Assembly: GCF_011752975.1 (NCBI RefSeq) | Contig: NZ_VWWP01000002.1 | Span: 62,001 to 126,000, forward strand | Reading direction: 5' to 3' | Length of the DNA stretch: 64,000 nt | Origin: Chryseobacterium sp. Tr-659 | Lineage (GTDB): Bacteria > Bacteroidota > Bacteroidia > Flavobacteriales > Weeksellaceae | In this document: in pieces, positions 1 to 7,238 of the stretch | Layout of the letters: every line of letters begins with the position of its first letter | Numbering within the stretch: the first letter of the stretch is position 1 | Position numbers and translations under genes: made by a program | The notes under the pieces: generated by a model | The model's input: the letters and a program-made list of their open reading frames with translations, nothing else | Databases searched by the model: none | Told to the model about the DNA's origin: nothing

Positions 1-346
1 TTATTTTGAGATAAGGTACAAAAATGTTTTCAATAGGTTTTTAATTCACTTTTTAACGCGAATTATAAAATCCCCAACAACTAATCAAAATGCTGAGCAT
101 GTATATTATTTCTATTCCCAGGACCTAATTAAAACTATATCGTCAATCTGATGAAGAGATGAAGTATTTATATTGTCATTCCGTAGGAATCTCTACACAA
201 ATTAAGAGCTTGAAATCCTTTGAGCATATCAGGAACCCTGCTTCAAAATATTCTCCTAAAAGCTCCATACGGCTTCTTTATATTCCGGAAATAGCTTTCT
301 GATACGAGCTTTTTTGCCTATTTTTACTTCACAATATAAATAATAC
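1..346. other. Intergenic region at window start
   Basis: I see no convincing gene here. A short antisense frame at 256-465 overlaps the start of the next gene and has no protein-like features. The region holds one copy of a dispersed TGTCATTCC-type repeat at 174-197. The stretch just before 347 is T-rich and probably carries the promoter of the following gene, but I cannot fix a TAnnTTTG element. Confidence 0.5.
174..197 (+). repeat. Dispersed TGTCATTCC repeat, copy 1
   Basis: The sequence TGTCATTCCGTAGGAATCTC recurs with small changes at 1746-1770, and its first part recurs at 33924 and, inverted, at 36361-36379. All copies are intergenic. The central TTCCGTAGGAA is itself a near palindrome. 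This looks like a short dispersed intergenic repeat family. Confidence 0.6.
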
Positions 347-832
347 ATGAAAAAAATCGTATTCACGGGAATAGCTGTCTTAGGAGGGTTTCTAATGGCT
401 AATGCACAATGTAAAACTGTATCCACACTGGTAGAAAATTTTGATACCTGGAAAGATATTGACAAATGTTGGACTGCTCAACAGGGAAAAGCAATGCTTT
501 ATGCAAATGATAAAAAGATCACTTTTTATTCAATGACCAGTCCGGGAGAAAATATGTATTTAGTGACTCCAAAAATTAAAGCAGGTACCTATACTCTTTC
601 TCTCGATCTATCGGATAACGGGGGAGAAACAACATTAGAACTTTTCTCGATAAACAGCCCTGCTGATGCAAAATCTTATGTTTCAATCGCTAAATCTTCA
701 AAGATAACCGGAGAGAAAAAGACATTTACTCTCTCTTTGAAAAAAGATACACATTTAGGCCTGAAAGTATTACTGAATGGCGTGCATCAGGCCGTTTATC
801 TGGATAACTTTTCTTTGAAACCAAAAAAATAA
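347..832 (+). CDS. Secreted protein, probable jelly-roll fold
   Basis: A 161-residue protein that begins with a clear Sec signal peptide, MKKIVFTGIAVLGGFLMANAQ, probably cleaved after Ala20. The mature part contains NFDTW early on, alternating beta-type segments, and a C-terminal VYLDNFSL motif. That layout recalls the carbohydrate-binding, jelly-roll domains of Bacteroidota secreted proteins, in which a terminal 'DN(F/I)' strand is common. No catalytic motif is visible. A hairpin terminator follows at 876-905, so it is probably transcribed alone. The function is unknown. The fold is an inference; that it is a real secreted protein is well supported. Confidence 0.75.
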   Translation: MKKIVFTGIAVLGGFLMANAQCKTVSTLVENFDTWKDIDKCWTAQQGKAMLYANDKKITFYSMTSPGENMYLVTPKIKAGTYTLSLDLSDNGGETTLELFSINSPADAKSYVSIAKSSKITGEKKTFTLSLKKDTHLGLKVLLNGVHQAVYLDNFSLKPKK

Positions 833-875
833 GGTATTAAAGATTAATTGTTGAGTGTTGATCTACATCTATATT

Positions 876-905
876 GTCCTTACTTCTAATGGTGAGGACT
901 TTTTA
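876..905 (+). terminator. Rho-independent terminator
   Basis: An 8-bp stem, GTCCTTAC with GTGAGGAC (one G-U pair), an 8-nt loop, then a run of T from 900. It sits 44 bp after the stop of the secreted protein gene. Confidence 0.75.
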
Positions 906-1013
906 TCTTAATACTCTTAATTCTATCAATCTGCTTAATGGTTGATGTAATGTATAGTTCAGAGAATTTTATTGAAATGTATACTTGCGTTCCAACCTTT
1001 GTCGGTAAAATTG

Positions 1014-1021
1014 TATCTTTA
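1014..1021 (+). promoter_or_regulatory. Possible -7 promoter element TATCTTTA
   Basis: TATCTTTA differs by one base from the Bacteroidota -7 consensus TAnnTTTG. It lies 16 bp before the ATG at 1038. A TTTG occurs upstream but at a shorter distance than the usual -33 spacing, so this is a moderate call. Confidence 0.4.
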
Positions 1022-1037
1022 GAATAAAAGAGATATT

Positions 1038-1604
1038 ATGAAAATTACTATACCAAGCCCTTGCCATGAAAACTGGGATACCATGACATCTGATGAAAAA
1101 GGAAGATTTTGTGCTGTTTGTTCCAAAACAATAACAGATTTTACAGGCTTTTCAGATGAAGAACTTTTAATTAGATTTAAGTCTGATAATAAAAGTTGTG
1201 GGAGATTTACTGACGATCAGTTGGGAAGGAATTTGAATTTTTCATTAACAAGCAAACTGGCTCTAGGATTGTTGGCTGCAAGCGGAGTGGTAACAACAGC
1301 CAAAGCACAGGAATTAAAGGATGAAGAAGTAAAAAAAGTAGATTTTAAGAAAGGATTTGAAGGAGTAGAAGTGATCAACAAAACTTTAAATAAAACAATG
1401 TGGTTAGGTATGCCGAGTAAAGAAGATATTGAATCTACACAACCTCTAATCTTGCTGGATAATAAAAAAATATCTGAAGAGAAAATGAAAAGGATAAACG
1501 GAGATAAAGTAAAAAGTGTAAAAGTACTTTCTGGCGAAGGAGCTATTAAGCTGTATGGAGATAAAGGAAAATATGGAGTTATTGTGATTGAAAGTAAAAA
1601 ATAA
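1038..1604 (+). CDS. Cys-motif protein with TonB-plug-like C-terminus
   Basis: A 188-residue protein. The N-terminus carries a two-cysteine-pair pattern seen in many Bacteroidota membrane proteins: PCHENWDTM at about 8-16, then FCAVCSKTITDFT at about 24-36. One hydrophobic segment, about residues 71-88 and ending in AKAQ, is the only membrane candidate. The last 50 residues (LLDNKKISEEKMKRING, then LYGDKGKYGVIVIESKK) resemble the plug of TonB-dependent receptors and the tail found on BlaR1/TonB-like proteins, where a short 'YG..G..GVI.I.TK' strand ends the fold. No catalytic residues are evident. It may be a small membrane-anchored binding or signalling protein; the exact role is unknown. Confidence 0.7.
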   Translation: MKITIPSPCHENWDTMTSDEKGRFCAVCSKTITDFTGFSDEELLIRFKSDNKSCGRFTDDQLGRNLNFSLTSKLALGLLAASGVVTTAKAQELKDEEVKKVDFKKGFEGVEVINKTLNKTMWLGMPSKEDIESTQPLILLDNKKISEEKMKRINGDKVKSVKVLSGEGAIKLYGDKGKYGVIVIESKK

Positions 1605-1745
1605 GGTATTTGAATAAATATACAAATTGAGAAAGGAAAATTGTTAATTGAGATCCGGGAAGAAAAATGGAAGAGACGGAGATTAAAAGCGTTTCTATAA
1701 AGACCCAATGATGATTTCATTATAATTCCAGAAACCAGTTTCCAT

Positions 1746-1770
1746 TGTCACTCCGTAGGAGTCTCAACTA
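1746..1770 (+). repeat. Dispersed TGTCATTCC repeat, copy 2
   Basis: TGTCACTCCGTAGGAGTCTC differs from the copy at 174-197 at two bases. The two changes (T to C, A to G) lie in opposite arms and keep the arms complementary (ACTCC/GGAGT), so they look compensatory. Confidence 0.6.
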
Positions 1771-1882
1771 TGCTTTTAAATATAATACAAAAACTCAGCA
1801 TGTAGCCGAGTTTTATTTTTTTGAATCATTAAGAAAATTTTATTTGTTAGGGAAGATTCTCTTAATAGTTGAATGTAATTTG

Positions 1883-2452
1883 TTATTTCACAGCCTTAAT
1901 TGCCGCTTCATAATTTGGTTCATGCGAAATATCGGCAACCTGCTCTTCATAGATAATCTTTCCTGAAGGGTCAATCACTACAACAGCCCTGCTTAAAAGC
2001 CCTTTCATTGCAGAATCTGTAAGTTCTACTCCGTAAGTTTTTCCAAAATCAGAACGGAAATCTGACAGCATTACTACATTTTTGATTCCCTCTGCACCAC
2101 AAAATCTTTTCTGTGCAAACGGTAAATCTTTGGAAATACAAAGAACCACTGTATTCGGAAGGCTGGCAGCATCTTCATTGAAGTGATGTACAGAAGCCGA
2201 ACATACACCCGTATCCACACTTGGGAAAATATTAAGAATAACGAATTTTCCTTTATAAGAATCCAGTGTCTGATCCTTCATATCAACACCCGTAAGCTTG
2301 AAATTAGGAGCTGCTTTATTCACAGATGGCAATTTGGAATAGGTATGAACCTCTTTTCCTCCCATTAACACCGTATTGGCTGTTTTAGATTTCTGAGCAA
2401 AAATAAATGCCGAAAAGAATAATAAGGTACTGAAAGCGAATTTTGAAAACAT
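1883..2452 (-). CDS. tpx: Periplasmic thiol peroxidase (Tpx)
   Basis: An atypical 2-Cys peroxiredoxin of the Tpx family, which reduces hydroperoxides with thioredoxin-like donors. The peroxidatic cysteine is Cys84 in NIFPSVDTGVCSAS, with the family Thr/Ser-x-x-Cys context. The resolving cysteine is Cys118 in RFCGAEG, 34 residues later as in E. coli Tpx. Unlike the second copy at 15882-16385, it has a hydrophobic N-terminus ending in FIFAQ, a signal peptide, so it should work in the periplasm. Length without the signal is about 169 residues, normal for Tpx. It is divergent from the aldehyde dehydrogenase gene. An additional Cys105 is not part of the standard pair. Confidence 0.92.
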   Translation of the reverse strand: MFSKFAFSTLLFFSAFIFAQKSKTANTVLMGGKEVHTYSKLPSVNKAAPNFKLTGVDMKDQTLDSYKGKFVILNIFPSVDTGVCSASVHHFNEDAASLPNTVVLCISKDLPFAQKRFCGAEGIKNVVMLSDFRSDFGKTYGVELTDSAMKGLLSRAVVVIDPSGKIIYEEQVADISHEPNYEAAIKAVK

Positions 2453-2627
2453 GAAATTTATTTTTAAGCTAAATTATTCTTTTTTTCTGCAGCTGAGATT
2501 AATTTTTATTCAAATAGATCGAATCTATGAAAAGACTGTTTTTTTCCATCTATTTTACCTCTACCTTTATATTATTAAATCTCCGGTTAAAGGAGAATCC
2601 TGTCACATTAAAAAAATAAAAAAGCTT

Positions 2628-4256
2628 ATGAATTCAGAAAATAGAGCATCATTCCATGATATTTTTAAGAGCGAAAGTGAAATTCCTGAAGAATATAAAG
2701 TTCCGGTCATTCACCAGAGAACCTATCTTCTGAATGGAGAGCTGGTAGAGTGGAACGGAGACGTCACCAATATTTATTCTCCGGTATGCATTCCTACAGA
2801 AAATGGATTGGAAAGAAAGCTTTTGGGAAGTATCCCGAATATTGGCCCAAAAGAAGCGATGGAAGTCCTTGAAGCTTGTGTGAAAGCCTATGATAATGGT
2901 CTTGGCGAATGGCCGACAATGTCTGTAGAAGGACGCATTAAATGCATGCAGAAGTTTGTGTATCTGATGATTCAGCAGCGGGATCTGATCATTAAATTAT
3001 TAATGTGGGAGATCGGGAAAACGCTTGCAGATTCTACTAAAGAATTTGACCGTACCGTAGATTATATCAATCAAACCATTGATGCACTCAAAGATCTTGA
3101 CAGAGAATCTTCCCGTTTCCAGCAGGCGGAAGGAACCATCGCTCAGATCAGAAGGGCTCCGCTTGGAGTGGTTTTAAGTATGGGACCATTCAATTATCCT
3201 TTGAATGAAATTTTTACAACATTGATTCCTGCGTTGATCATGGGAAATACAATTTTGTTTAAACTCCCAAAACATGGTGTATTAGCCCATTATCCTTTAT
3301 TGAATGCGTTCAGGGAAGCCTTTCCAAAAGGAACGGTAAATACTTTATATGGAAAAGGTTCAGAGATTATCACCCCGATTATGGAAAGCGGAAAGGTAAA
3401 TGTACTGGCCTTCATCGGATCCAGTAAAGTAGCAAACGGACTTAAAAAATTACATCCAAAAGTAAACAGACTAAGAGCAATTTTGAGCCTTGACGCTAAA
3501 AACGCAGCTATTGTTACCAAGAATGCGAATTTAGATGTAGCGGTAAGTGAATGTATCTTGGGAGCTCTTTCTTTTAACGGACAACGTTGTACAGCATTAA
3601 AGCTGATATTTGTTCAGAAGGAAGTTGCTTTAGAATTTACAGAAAAACTGAGCGAAGCTGTTTCTGCTCTAAAAGCTGGTCTTCCATGGGAAAAAGAGGT
3701 AAAGGTTACACCGCTTCCGGAAGTGAATAAACCTCCATATCTGAAAGAATGTATTGATGATGCTTTAGTGAAAGGAGCTGCAGTTTTAAATAAAGACGGA
3801 GGATATACGGAAGAATCTTTTGTTTTTCCTGCCGTTGTATATCCTGTAAACAGTAATATGAAGCTGTATCATGAAGAGCAGTTTGGGCCTGTAATTCCGG
3901 TAGTTCCGTTTGAAGATATAGAAGAACCTATAGACTATCAGGTTAATGCGTCCCACGGAATGCAGGTCAGTATTTTCAGTGAAGATCCAAAAGAAGTAGC
4001 TCAGTTAATAGATCCGTTTGTAAACCTAGTAAGCCGTGTCAATATCAACTGCCAGGCGCAGCGCGGCCCGGATGTATTTCCTTTTACCGGAAGAAAAGAC
4101 AGCGCAGAAGGTACACTTTCTGTTTTTGATGCGCTCCGTTCATTTTCAATCAGATCTCTGGTAGCTGCAAAATTGACGGAATCTAATAAAGAACTATTAA
4201 ATAACATCGTGAGAGAGCATGATTCCAATTTTTTAAGTACTGATTATATTTTTTGA
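2628..4256 (+). CDS. gapN: NADP-dependent glyceraldehyde-3-phosphate dehydrogenase-like ALDH
   Basis: A 542-residue aldehyde dehydrogenase superfamily enzyme of the GapN/ALDH11 type, which would oxidise glyceraldehyde 3-phosphate to 3-phosphoglycerate with NADP+. The catalytic Cys321 lies in SFNGQRCTA and the oxyanion Asn189 in GPFNYPLN. The usual catalytic-Glu motif ELGGK reads LSLDAK (286-291), so the standard Glu position is Ser287 with an Asp two residues later. The frame is open back to 2451, but that extension is hydrophobic, atypical and overlaps the divergent tpx start. The ATG at 2628 gives the usual family length. A terminator follows at 4291-4326. The substrate is inferred from family resemblance. 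Confidence 0.85.
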   Translation: MNSENRASFHDIFKSESEIPEEYKVPVIHQRTYLLNGELVEWNGDVTNIYSPVCIPTENGLERKLLGSIPNIGPKEAMEVLEACVKAYDNGLGEWPTMSVEGRIKCMQKFVYLMIQQRDLIIKLLMWEIGKTLADSTKEFDRTVDYINQTIDALKDLDRESSRFQQAEGTIAQIRRAPLGVVLSMGPFNYPLNEIFTTLIPALIMGNTILFKLPKHGVLAHYPLLNAFREAFPKGTVNTLYGKGSEIITPIMESGKVNVLAFIGSSKVANGLKKLHPKVNRLRAILSLDAKNAAIVTKNANLDVAVSECILGALSFNGQRCTALKLIFVQKEVALEFTEKLSEAVSALKAGLPWEKEVKVTPLPEVNKPPYLKECIDDALVKGAAVLNKDGGYTEESFVFPAVVYPVNSNMKLYHEEQFGPVIPVVPFEDIEEPIDYQVNASHGMQVSIFSEDPKEVAQLIDPFVNLVSRVNINCQAQRGPDVFPFTGRKDSAEGTLSVFDALRSFSIRSLVAAKLTESNKELLNNIVREHDSNFLSTDYIF

Positions 4257-4290
4257 TTATTGTCTTAAAGTATTTAACATAAAATAAAAT

Positions 4291-4326
4291 CCTCAATAAA
4301 TCTCTTTATTTTTTGAGGTTTTTTTT
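4291..4326 (+). terminator. Rho-independent terminator after gapN
   Basis: Stem CCTCAA (4291-4296) with TTGAGG (4313-4318), followed by eight T. It ends the gapN transcript 35 bp after its stop. Confidence 0.8.
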
Positions 4327-4363
4327 AACTTAATCCCTGGAAATTGAGTATTGTGTTATAATA

Positions 4364-4391
4364 GGGTAATGTTTTTTAACAAATGTTACCC
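4364..4391. promoter_or_regulatory. Inverted repeat GGGTAA-N16-TTACCC upstream of sigma gene
   Basis: GGGTAA at 4364-4369 and TTACCC at 4386-4391 form a 6-bp inverted repeat with a 16-bp spacer, ending 19 bp before the ATG at 4411. It could be a regulator site or a hairpin in the 5' leader. There is no T-run, so it is not a normal terminator. Confidence 0.35.
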
Positions 4392-4410
4392 AAGGATCAG
4401 TGTGTAAACC

Positions 4411-4920
4411 ATGTATTCACGGGAAAAAGAATTTTTAGAGAAAATTGAAAAGCATAAGGGAGTTGTTTTCAAGATCTCTAAGATGTATATGGATAATAAG
4501 GACGACCAAAATGATCTCTACCAGGAGATCATTTACCAGGCCTGGAAATCATATGATGATTTTCAAAAGAGAAGTGATTTCTCTACATGGCTGTACAGAA
4601 CTGCACTTAACACAGCAATAGTTTTCCTGCGAAGTGAAAAAAAACGTAGTTTTATACAGAATCAAAATATTGATGGGCTGAGTGTTAGACAGGAACCTTA
4701 TAACGATAAGGATGATATGAATATGAAGCAGATGTATGAGGCAATTCATCAGTTGAGTCCCATTGACAAAGCATTGATATTTTTCTTTTTGGAAGATTTT
4801 TCGGGAAAGGAAATCGCTCTTCAGCTGGGAATTACTGAAGTAAATGCAAGGGTAAAGCTTAAGAGAGCAAAAGAAAAGCTGAAAGATATTATTGCAAAAC
4901 AGAATACAGGTTCAAATTAA
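4411..4920 (+). CDS. ECF-type RNA polymerase sigma factor (copy A)
   Basis: A 169-residue group IV sigma factor. Region 2 spans about 10-80, with DDQNDLYQEIIYQAW and STWLYRTALNTA, the latter being the usual ECF region 2.3/2.4 context. Region 4 spans about 110-165, with SPIDKALIFFFLEDFSGKEI and a helix-turn-helix ending in KLKRAKEKLKD. The next gene starts 11 bp after its stop and encodes a membrane protein. The same two-gene arrangement is repeated at 6082-7196, with closely related sequences. Known ECF genes are often paired with membrane anti-sigma factors, so the downstream gene is a candidate partner. The target regulon cannot be told from the sequence. Confidence 0.9.
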   Translation: MYSREKEFLEKIEKHKGVVFKISKMYMDNKDDQNDLYQEIIYQAWKSYDDFQKRSDFSTWLYRTALNTAIVFLRSEKKRSFIQNQNIDGLSVRQEPYNDKDDMNMKQMYEAIHQLSPIDKALIFFFLEDFSGKEIALQLGITEVNARVKLKRAKEKLKDIIAKQNTGSN

Positions 4921-4931
4921 CAGATAAAACT

Positions 4932-5747
4932 ATGGAGTTAGATAACTTTAAAGAGCTTTGGAATAAAGATACAGGGCATGAACCACCTGAAATTTTACTG
5001 GAAAAACAACGTGAGATACATTCTCCGTTACAGATGCTGAAAATCAATATGAAAACTGAATTTTGGCTGATGGTTATTACATTACCGCTGCTGTTAACCA
5101 ATTTTCCTTTTGCTTCCCCGGATTCCAATATCAAAATCATCTCAGCATTTGTCACTATGCTGACGCTTGCTTTTATCACCTATTTTTATTCCCGGTTTTT
5201 AAAACTCTATAAACTGCTTCAAAAAAATAGCATCAATACCAATTATGACCTTTTTAACCTTAAAACCCAATTGCTTATATCGAAAGAAATTTACATTTCC
5301 TATTATATCTCTTACATCCCGCTCGGGTTCCTCTTATCACTGATCAAAATAAGTTTCCATTTTGATATGGAATATAATCTGGCTATTTTCGGAATCAGTC
5401 TTTTGATTACCTTGCTGCTGGTTGTTTTTATCATAAGGTATTGGATCTATTATATGTATGGAAGATATATAGATGATGTGGTAAGACTGGTAGATGAACT
5501 GAACGGAATTGAAGTAAGCCTGGCAGGAGAAAAGGGAAAAACATGGTTTGAACGATCTCAGAAGTTTCTGATGAACAAATGGGGAGTTCGGGGAAATATC
5601 CTGAATACCGTGATATGGTTTATATCCATGTATGTTTTTATTATCTTATTTTTAACGGTAGTTCTTTTGATGATCATTATTATTGGAGCCAAACTAGATT
5701 TCCTCGATGTAAAATCATTGCAAAGAGCTTTAAACAGACTGAATTAG
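4932..5747 (+). CDS. Membrane protein paired with sigma factor (copy A)
   Basis: A 271-residue protein with a hydrophilic N-terminus of about 40 residues (MELDNFKELWNKDTG, then PPEILLEKQREI) followed by about five hydrophobic segments near 42-60, 67-88, 122-142, 150-177 and 222-252. The N-terminal pattern 'L.(N/E)(F/L)K.(L/T)WN.D...E.PEI' is shared with the paralogue at 6606-7196. Such a short cytoplasmic head on a membrane body, encoded directly after an ECF sigma gene, suggests an anti-sigma role. That is inference from position; I do not recognise a zinc-binding or other known anti-sigma domain. Copy A has an extra C-terminal membrane segment that copy B lacks. Confidence 0.75.
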   Translation: MELDNFKELWNKDTGHEPPEILLEKQREIHSPLQMLKINMKTEFWLMVITLPLLLTNFPFASPDSNIKIISAFVTMLTLAFITYFYSRFLKLYKLLQKNSINTNYDLFNLKTQLLISKEIYISYYISYIPLGFLLSLIKISFHFDMEYNLAIFGISLLITLLLVVFIIRYWIYYMYGRYIDDVVRLVDELNGIEVSLAGEKGKTWFERSQKFLMNKWGVRGNILNTVIWFISMYVFIILFLTVVLLMIIIIGAKLDFLDVKSLQRALNRLN

Positions 5748-5772
5748 ACACTTTATTATAAAATTATACAAC

Positions 5773-5810
5773 GACCTGGCAAAATTATTTTCGTCAGGTC
5801 TTTATTTTTT
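5773..5810 (+). terminator. Rho-independent terminator after sigma module A
   Basis: Stem GACCTG (5773-5778) with CAGGTC (5795-5800), then a T-rich tract. An inner AAAATTATTTT extends the fold. Confidence 0.8.
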
Positions 5811-5981
5811 ATGTAACAATTTTACTTTTTTTCTACTAACTGTTCAGAATAAGAAAAATATACATATTAATTGTATAAATTAATTACAATACTTTGTTGA
5901 TAAAAAGAAAAGCTACAAAATAGTTTAAAATAAAACACTATTCTAAGAAAATAGTACAACTTAAAAAAACACACAATGGGG

Positions 5982-6010
5982 CCTGGCAGAATTTTCTGCC
6001 GGGTTTTTTT
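5982..6010 (+). terminator. Second terminator upstream of sigma module B
   Basis: Nine-base stem CCTGGCAGA (5982-5990) with TCTGCCGGG (one G-U pair), loop ATTT, then seven T. It shares CCTGGCA and the following T-rich tail with the terminator at 5773-5810, consistent with a duplicated 3' flank. Confidence 0.85.
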
Positions 6011-6081
6011 ATTTTTTATAAATTACTGTAACAATTTTTTTAAACGGAAACTAACTCCATAGAGTAACAAGCCATTAAGCC

Positions 6082-6582
6082 ATGACCTCACTAGAAAAAG
6101 AGTTTATAAGTAATATTGAAAAGCATAAAGGAATCATTTTTAAGATTTCTAAAATGTACATGACCGAAAAAGACGACCGCGACGATCTTTTTCAGGAAAT
6201 TACCTATCAGCTCTGGAAAGCATTTCCCGGATTTCGGGGAGAAAGTGAATTTTCTACATGGCTCTACAGGATTGCCTTAAATACAGCCCTTATTTTCCTT
6301 AAAACTGAAAAACGCAGAAGTTTTATTACCCATGAAGATTTCTCCAATCACATTGTTGTACAGGAAGATTATGATTACCGAAAAGAAGACCGGATGGCTG
6401 AAATGTATAAGGCTATTCATCAGCTTCATCCTATTGATAAGGCTTTTATATTCTATTATCTGGAAGACTTTTCCGGAAAACAGATTGCGGAACAAATGGG
6501 AATCTCCGAAGGCAATGCAAGAGTGAAAATGAACAGAGCAAAAAATAAACTTAAAGATATCTTAAGCCAAATAAAAAATTAA
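6082..6582 (+). CDS. ECF-type RNA polymerase sigma factor (copy B)
   Basis: A 166-residue ECF sigma factor and paralogue of the protein at 4411-4920. The two align end to end without large gaps and share KHKG, FKISKMYM, STWLYRIALNTA, PIDKA and LEDFSGKQI. Region 2 covers about 10-80 and region 4 about 110-160, with the DNA-binding helix near EGNARVKMNRAK. Its membrane partner starts 23 bp downstream. The ATG at 6082 is the only start consistent with copy A. Duplicated sigma/partner modules usually differ in signal or promoter choice, which cannot be read from the sequence. Confidence 0.9.
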   Translation: MTSLEKEFISNIEKHKGIIFKISKMYMTEKDDRDDLFQEITYQLWKAFPGFRGESEFSTWLYRIALNTALIFLKTEKRRSFITHEDFSNHIVVQEDYDYRKEDRMAEMYKAIHQLHPIDKAFIFYYLEDFSGKQIAEQMGISEGNARVKMNRAKNKLKDILSQIKN

Positions 6583-6605
6583 CAAACATTTAAATCAGTA
6601 ATCCA

Positions 6606-7196
6606 ATGAATATCGATGAATTAAAAAATACCTGGAATGAAGATATTGTGGAGGAAACTCCTGAAATAAGCATAGAACAGAGAAACAAAATAAATCTTCC
6701 GCTCGAAAAAATCCGTAAAAATATGCGTGTGGAATTCTGGTGGGTAATCGGGATCTTTATTTTTGCTTTTCTGGTCTGCTCGGTCTGCAAACCCTTCAAG
6801 CTTCAATTGTATATTACGGTCTTAGTGGCTTCCATGCTTATTGTTACCGTTTTCTTTTACTATAAATTCTTTAAACTTTATAATGAACTCAGCAATCCTG
6901 TTCTTAAGACCTCAGATTCTCTGAAAGATCTTATCACACAGCTCAACCTGAATAAACAGTATTATCTGTCCTATTATATCAGTTTTGCGCCATTTCTGGT
7001 GTGTGAGGTCCTTATTGTGCTGGAATTTATACCATGGCCGCAGCCTTTAGGGGAAATGAAGATTGCAGCCATACTGATTGGCTCTCTGATCGGAGGTCTA
7101 TTTCTTCTGTATTTAGCCGGTAAATTCTGGTTCCACCAATATTACGGAAGATATATCCATCGTATTGAAGATCTTCTGGATAATTTAAAAAGATAG
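6606..7196 (+). CDS. Membrane protein paired with sigma factor (copy B)
   Basis: A 196-residue paralogue of the protein at 4932-5747. The head (MNIDELKNTWNEDIVEETPE, then IEQRNKINLPLEKIRKNMRV) is followed by four hydrophobic segments near 42-58, 66-86, 115-137 and 148-172. It ends with YYGRYIHRIEDLLDNLK, matching YMGRYIDDVVRLVDEL-type sequence in copy A, where about 75 further residues follow. Position suggests an anti-sigma or sensor partner of the sigma factor just upstream; no known domain proves it. A perfect hairpin separates it from the convergent peptidase gene. Confidence 0.75.
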   Translation: MNIDELKNTWNEDIVEETPEISIEQRNKINLPLEKIRKNMRVEFWWVIGIFIFAFLVCSVCKPFKLQLYITVLVASMLIVTVFFYYKFFKLYNELSNPVLKTSDSLKDLITQLNLNKQYYLSYYISFAPFLVCEVLIVLEFIPWPQPLGEMKIAAILIGSLIGGLFLLYLAGKFWFHQYYGRYIHRIEDLLDNLKR

Positions 7197-7202
7197 AAAC
7201 AA

Positions 7203-7229
7203 TTTCGGCGGGCTGAAAGCCCGCCGAAA
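7203..7229. terminator. Perfect hairpin between convergent genes
   Basis: TTTCGGCGGGCT (7203-7214) and AGCCCGCCGAAA (7218-7229) pair perfectly over 12 bp with a 3-nt GAA loop. The AAA/TTT flanks allow it to act on both strands, although the T-run is short. Confidence 0.75.
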
Positions 7230-7238
7230 TCTTATAAA

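Larger units (their letters stand above)
5748..6081. other. Intergenic region with two terminators
   Basis: This 334-bp gap separates the two sigma modules. It contains two strong terminators (5773-5810 and 5982-6010) in the same orientation with no obvious ORF between them. Between them lie a TACTTTG (5890-5896), a small hairpin with arms ACTATT (5937-5942) and AATAGT (5950-5955), and A/T-rich DNA. A short untranslated RNA of about 110 nt is possible. TGTAACAATTTT occurs after each terminator, so part of the gap appears duplicated along with the modules. Confidence 0.4.

Noticed and set aside
256..465. Minus-strand frame of 69 codons
   Set aside because: It overlaps the start and signal peptide of the plus-strand secreted protein and has no domain or promoter.
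1217..1720. Minus-strand frame of 167 codons
   Set aside because: It is antisense to the Cys-motif protein gene; composition (Ser/Phe/Leu/Ile-rich) is that of a shadow frame.
1745..1966. Plus-strand frame of 73 codons
   Set aside because: It begins in the dispersed repeat and runs antisense into the end of the tpx gene.
2451..2627. N-terminal extension of the gapN frame
   Set aside because: The 59 extra residues are hydrophobic, unlike the family, and would overlap the divergent tpx start codon.
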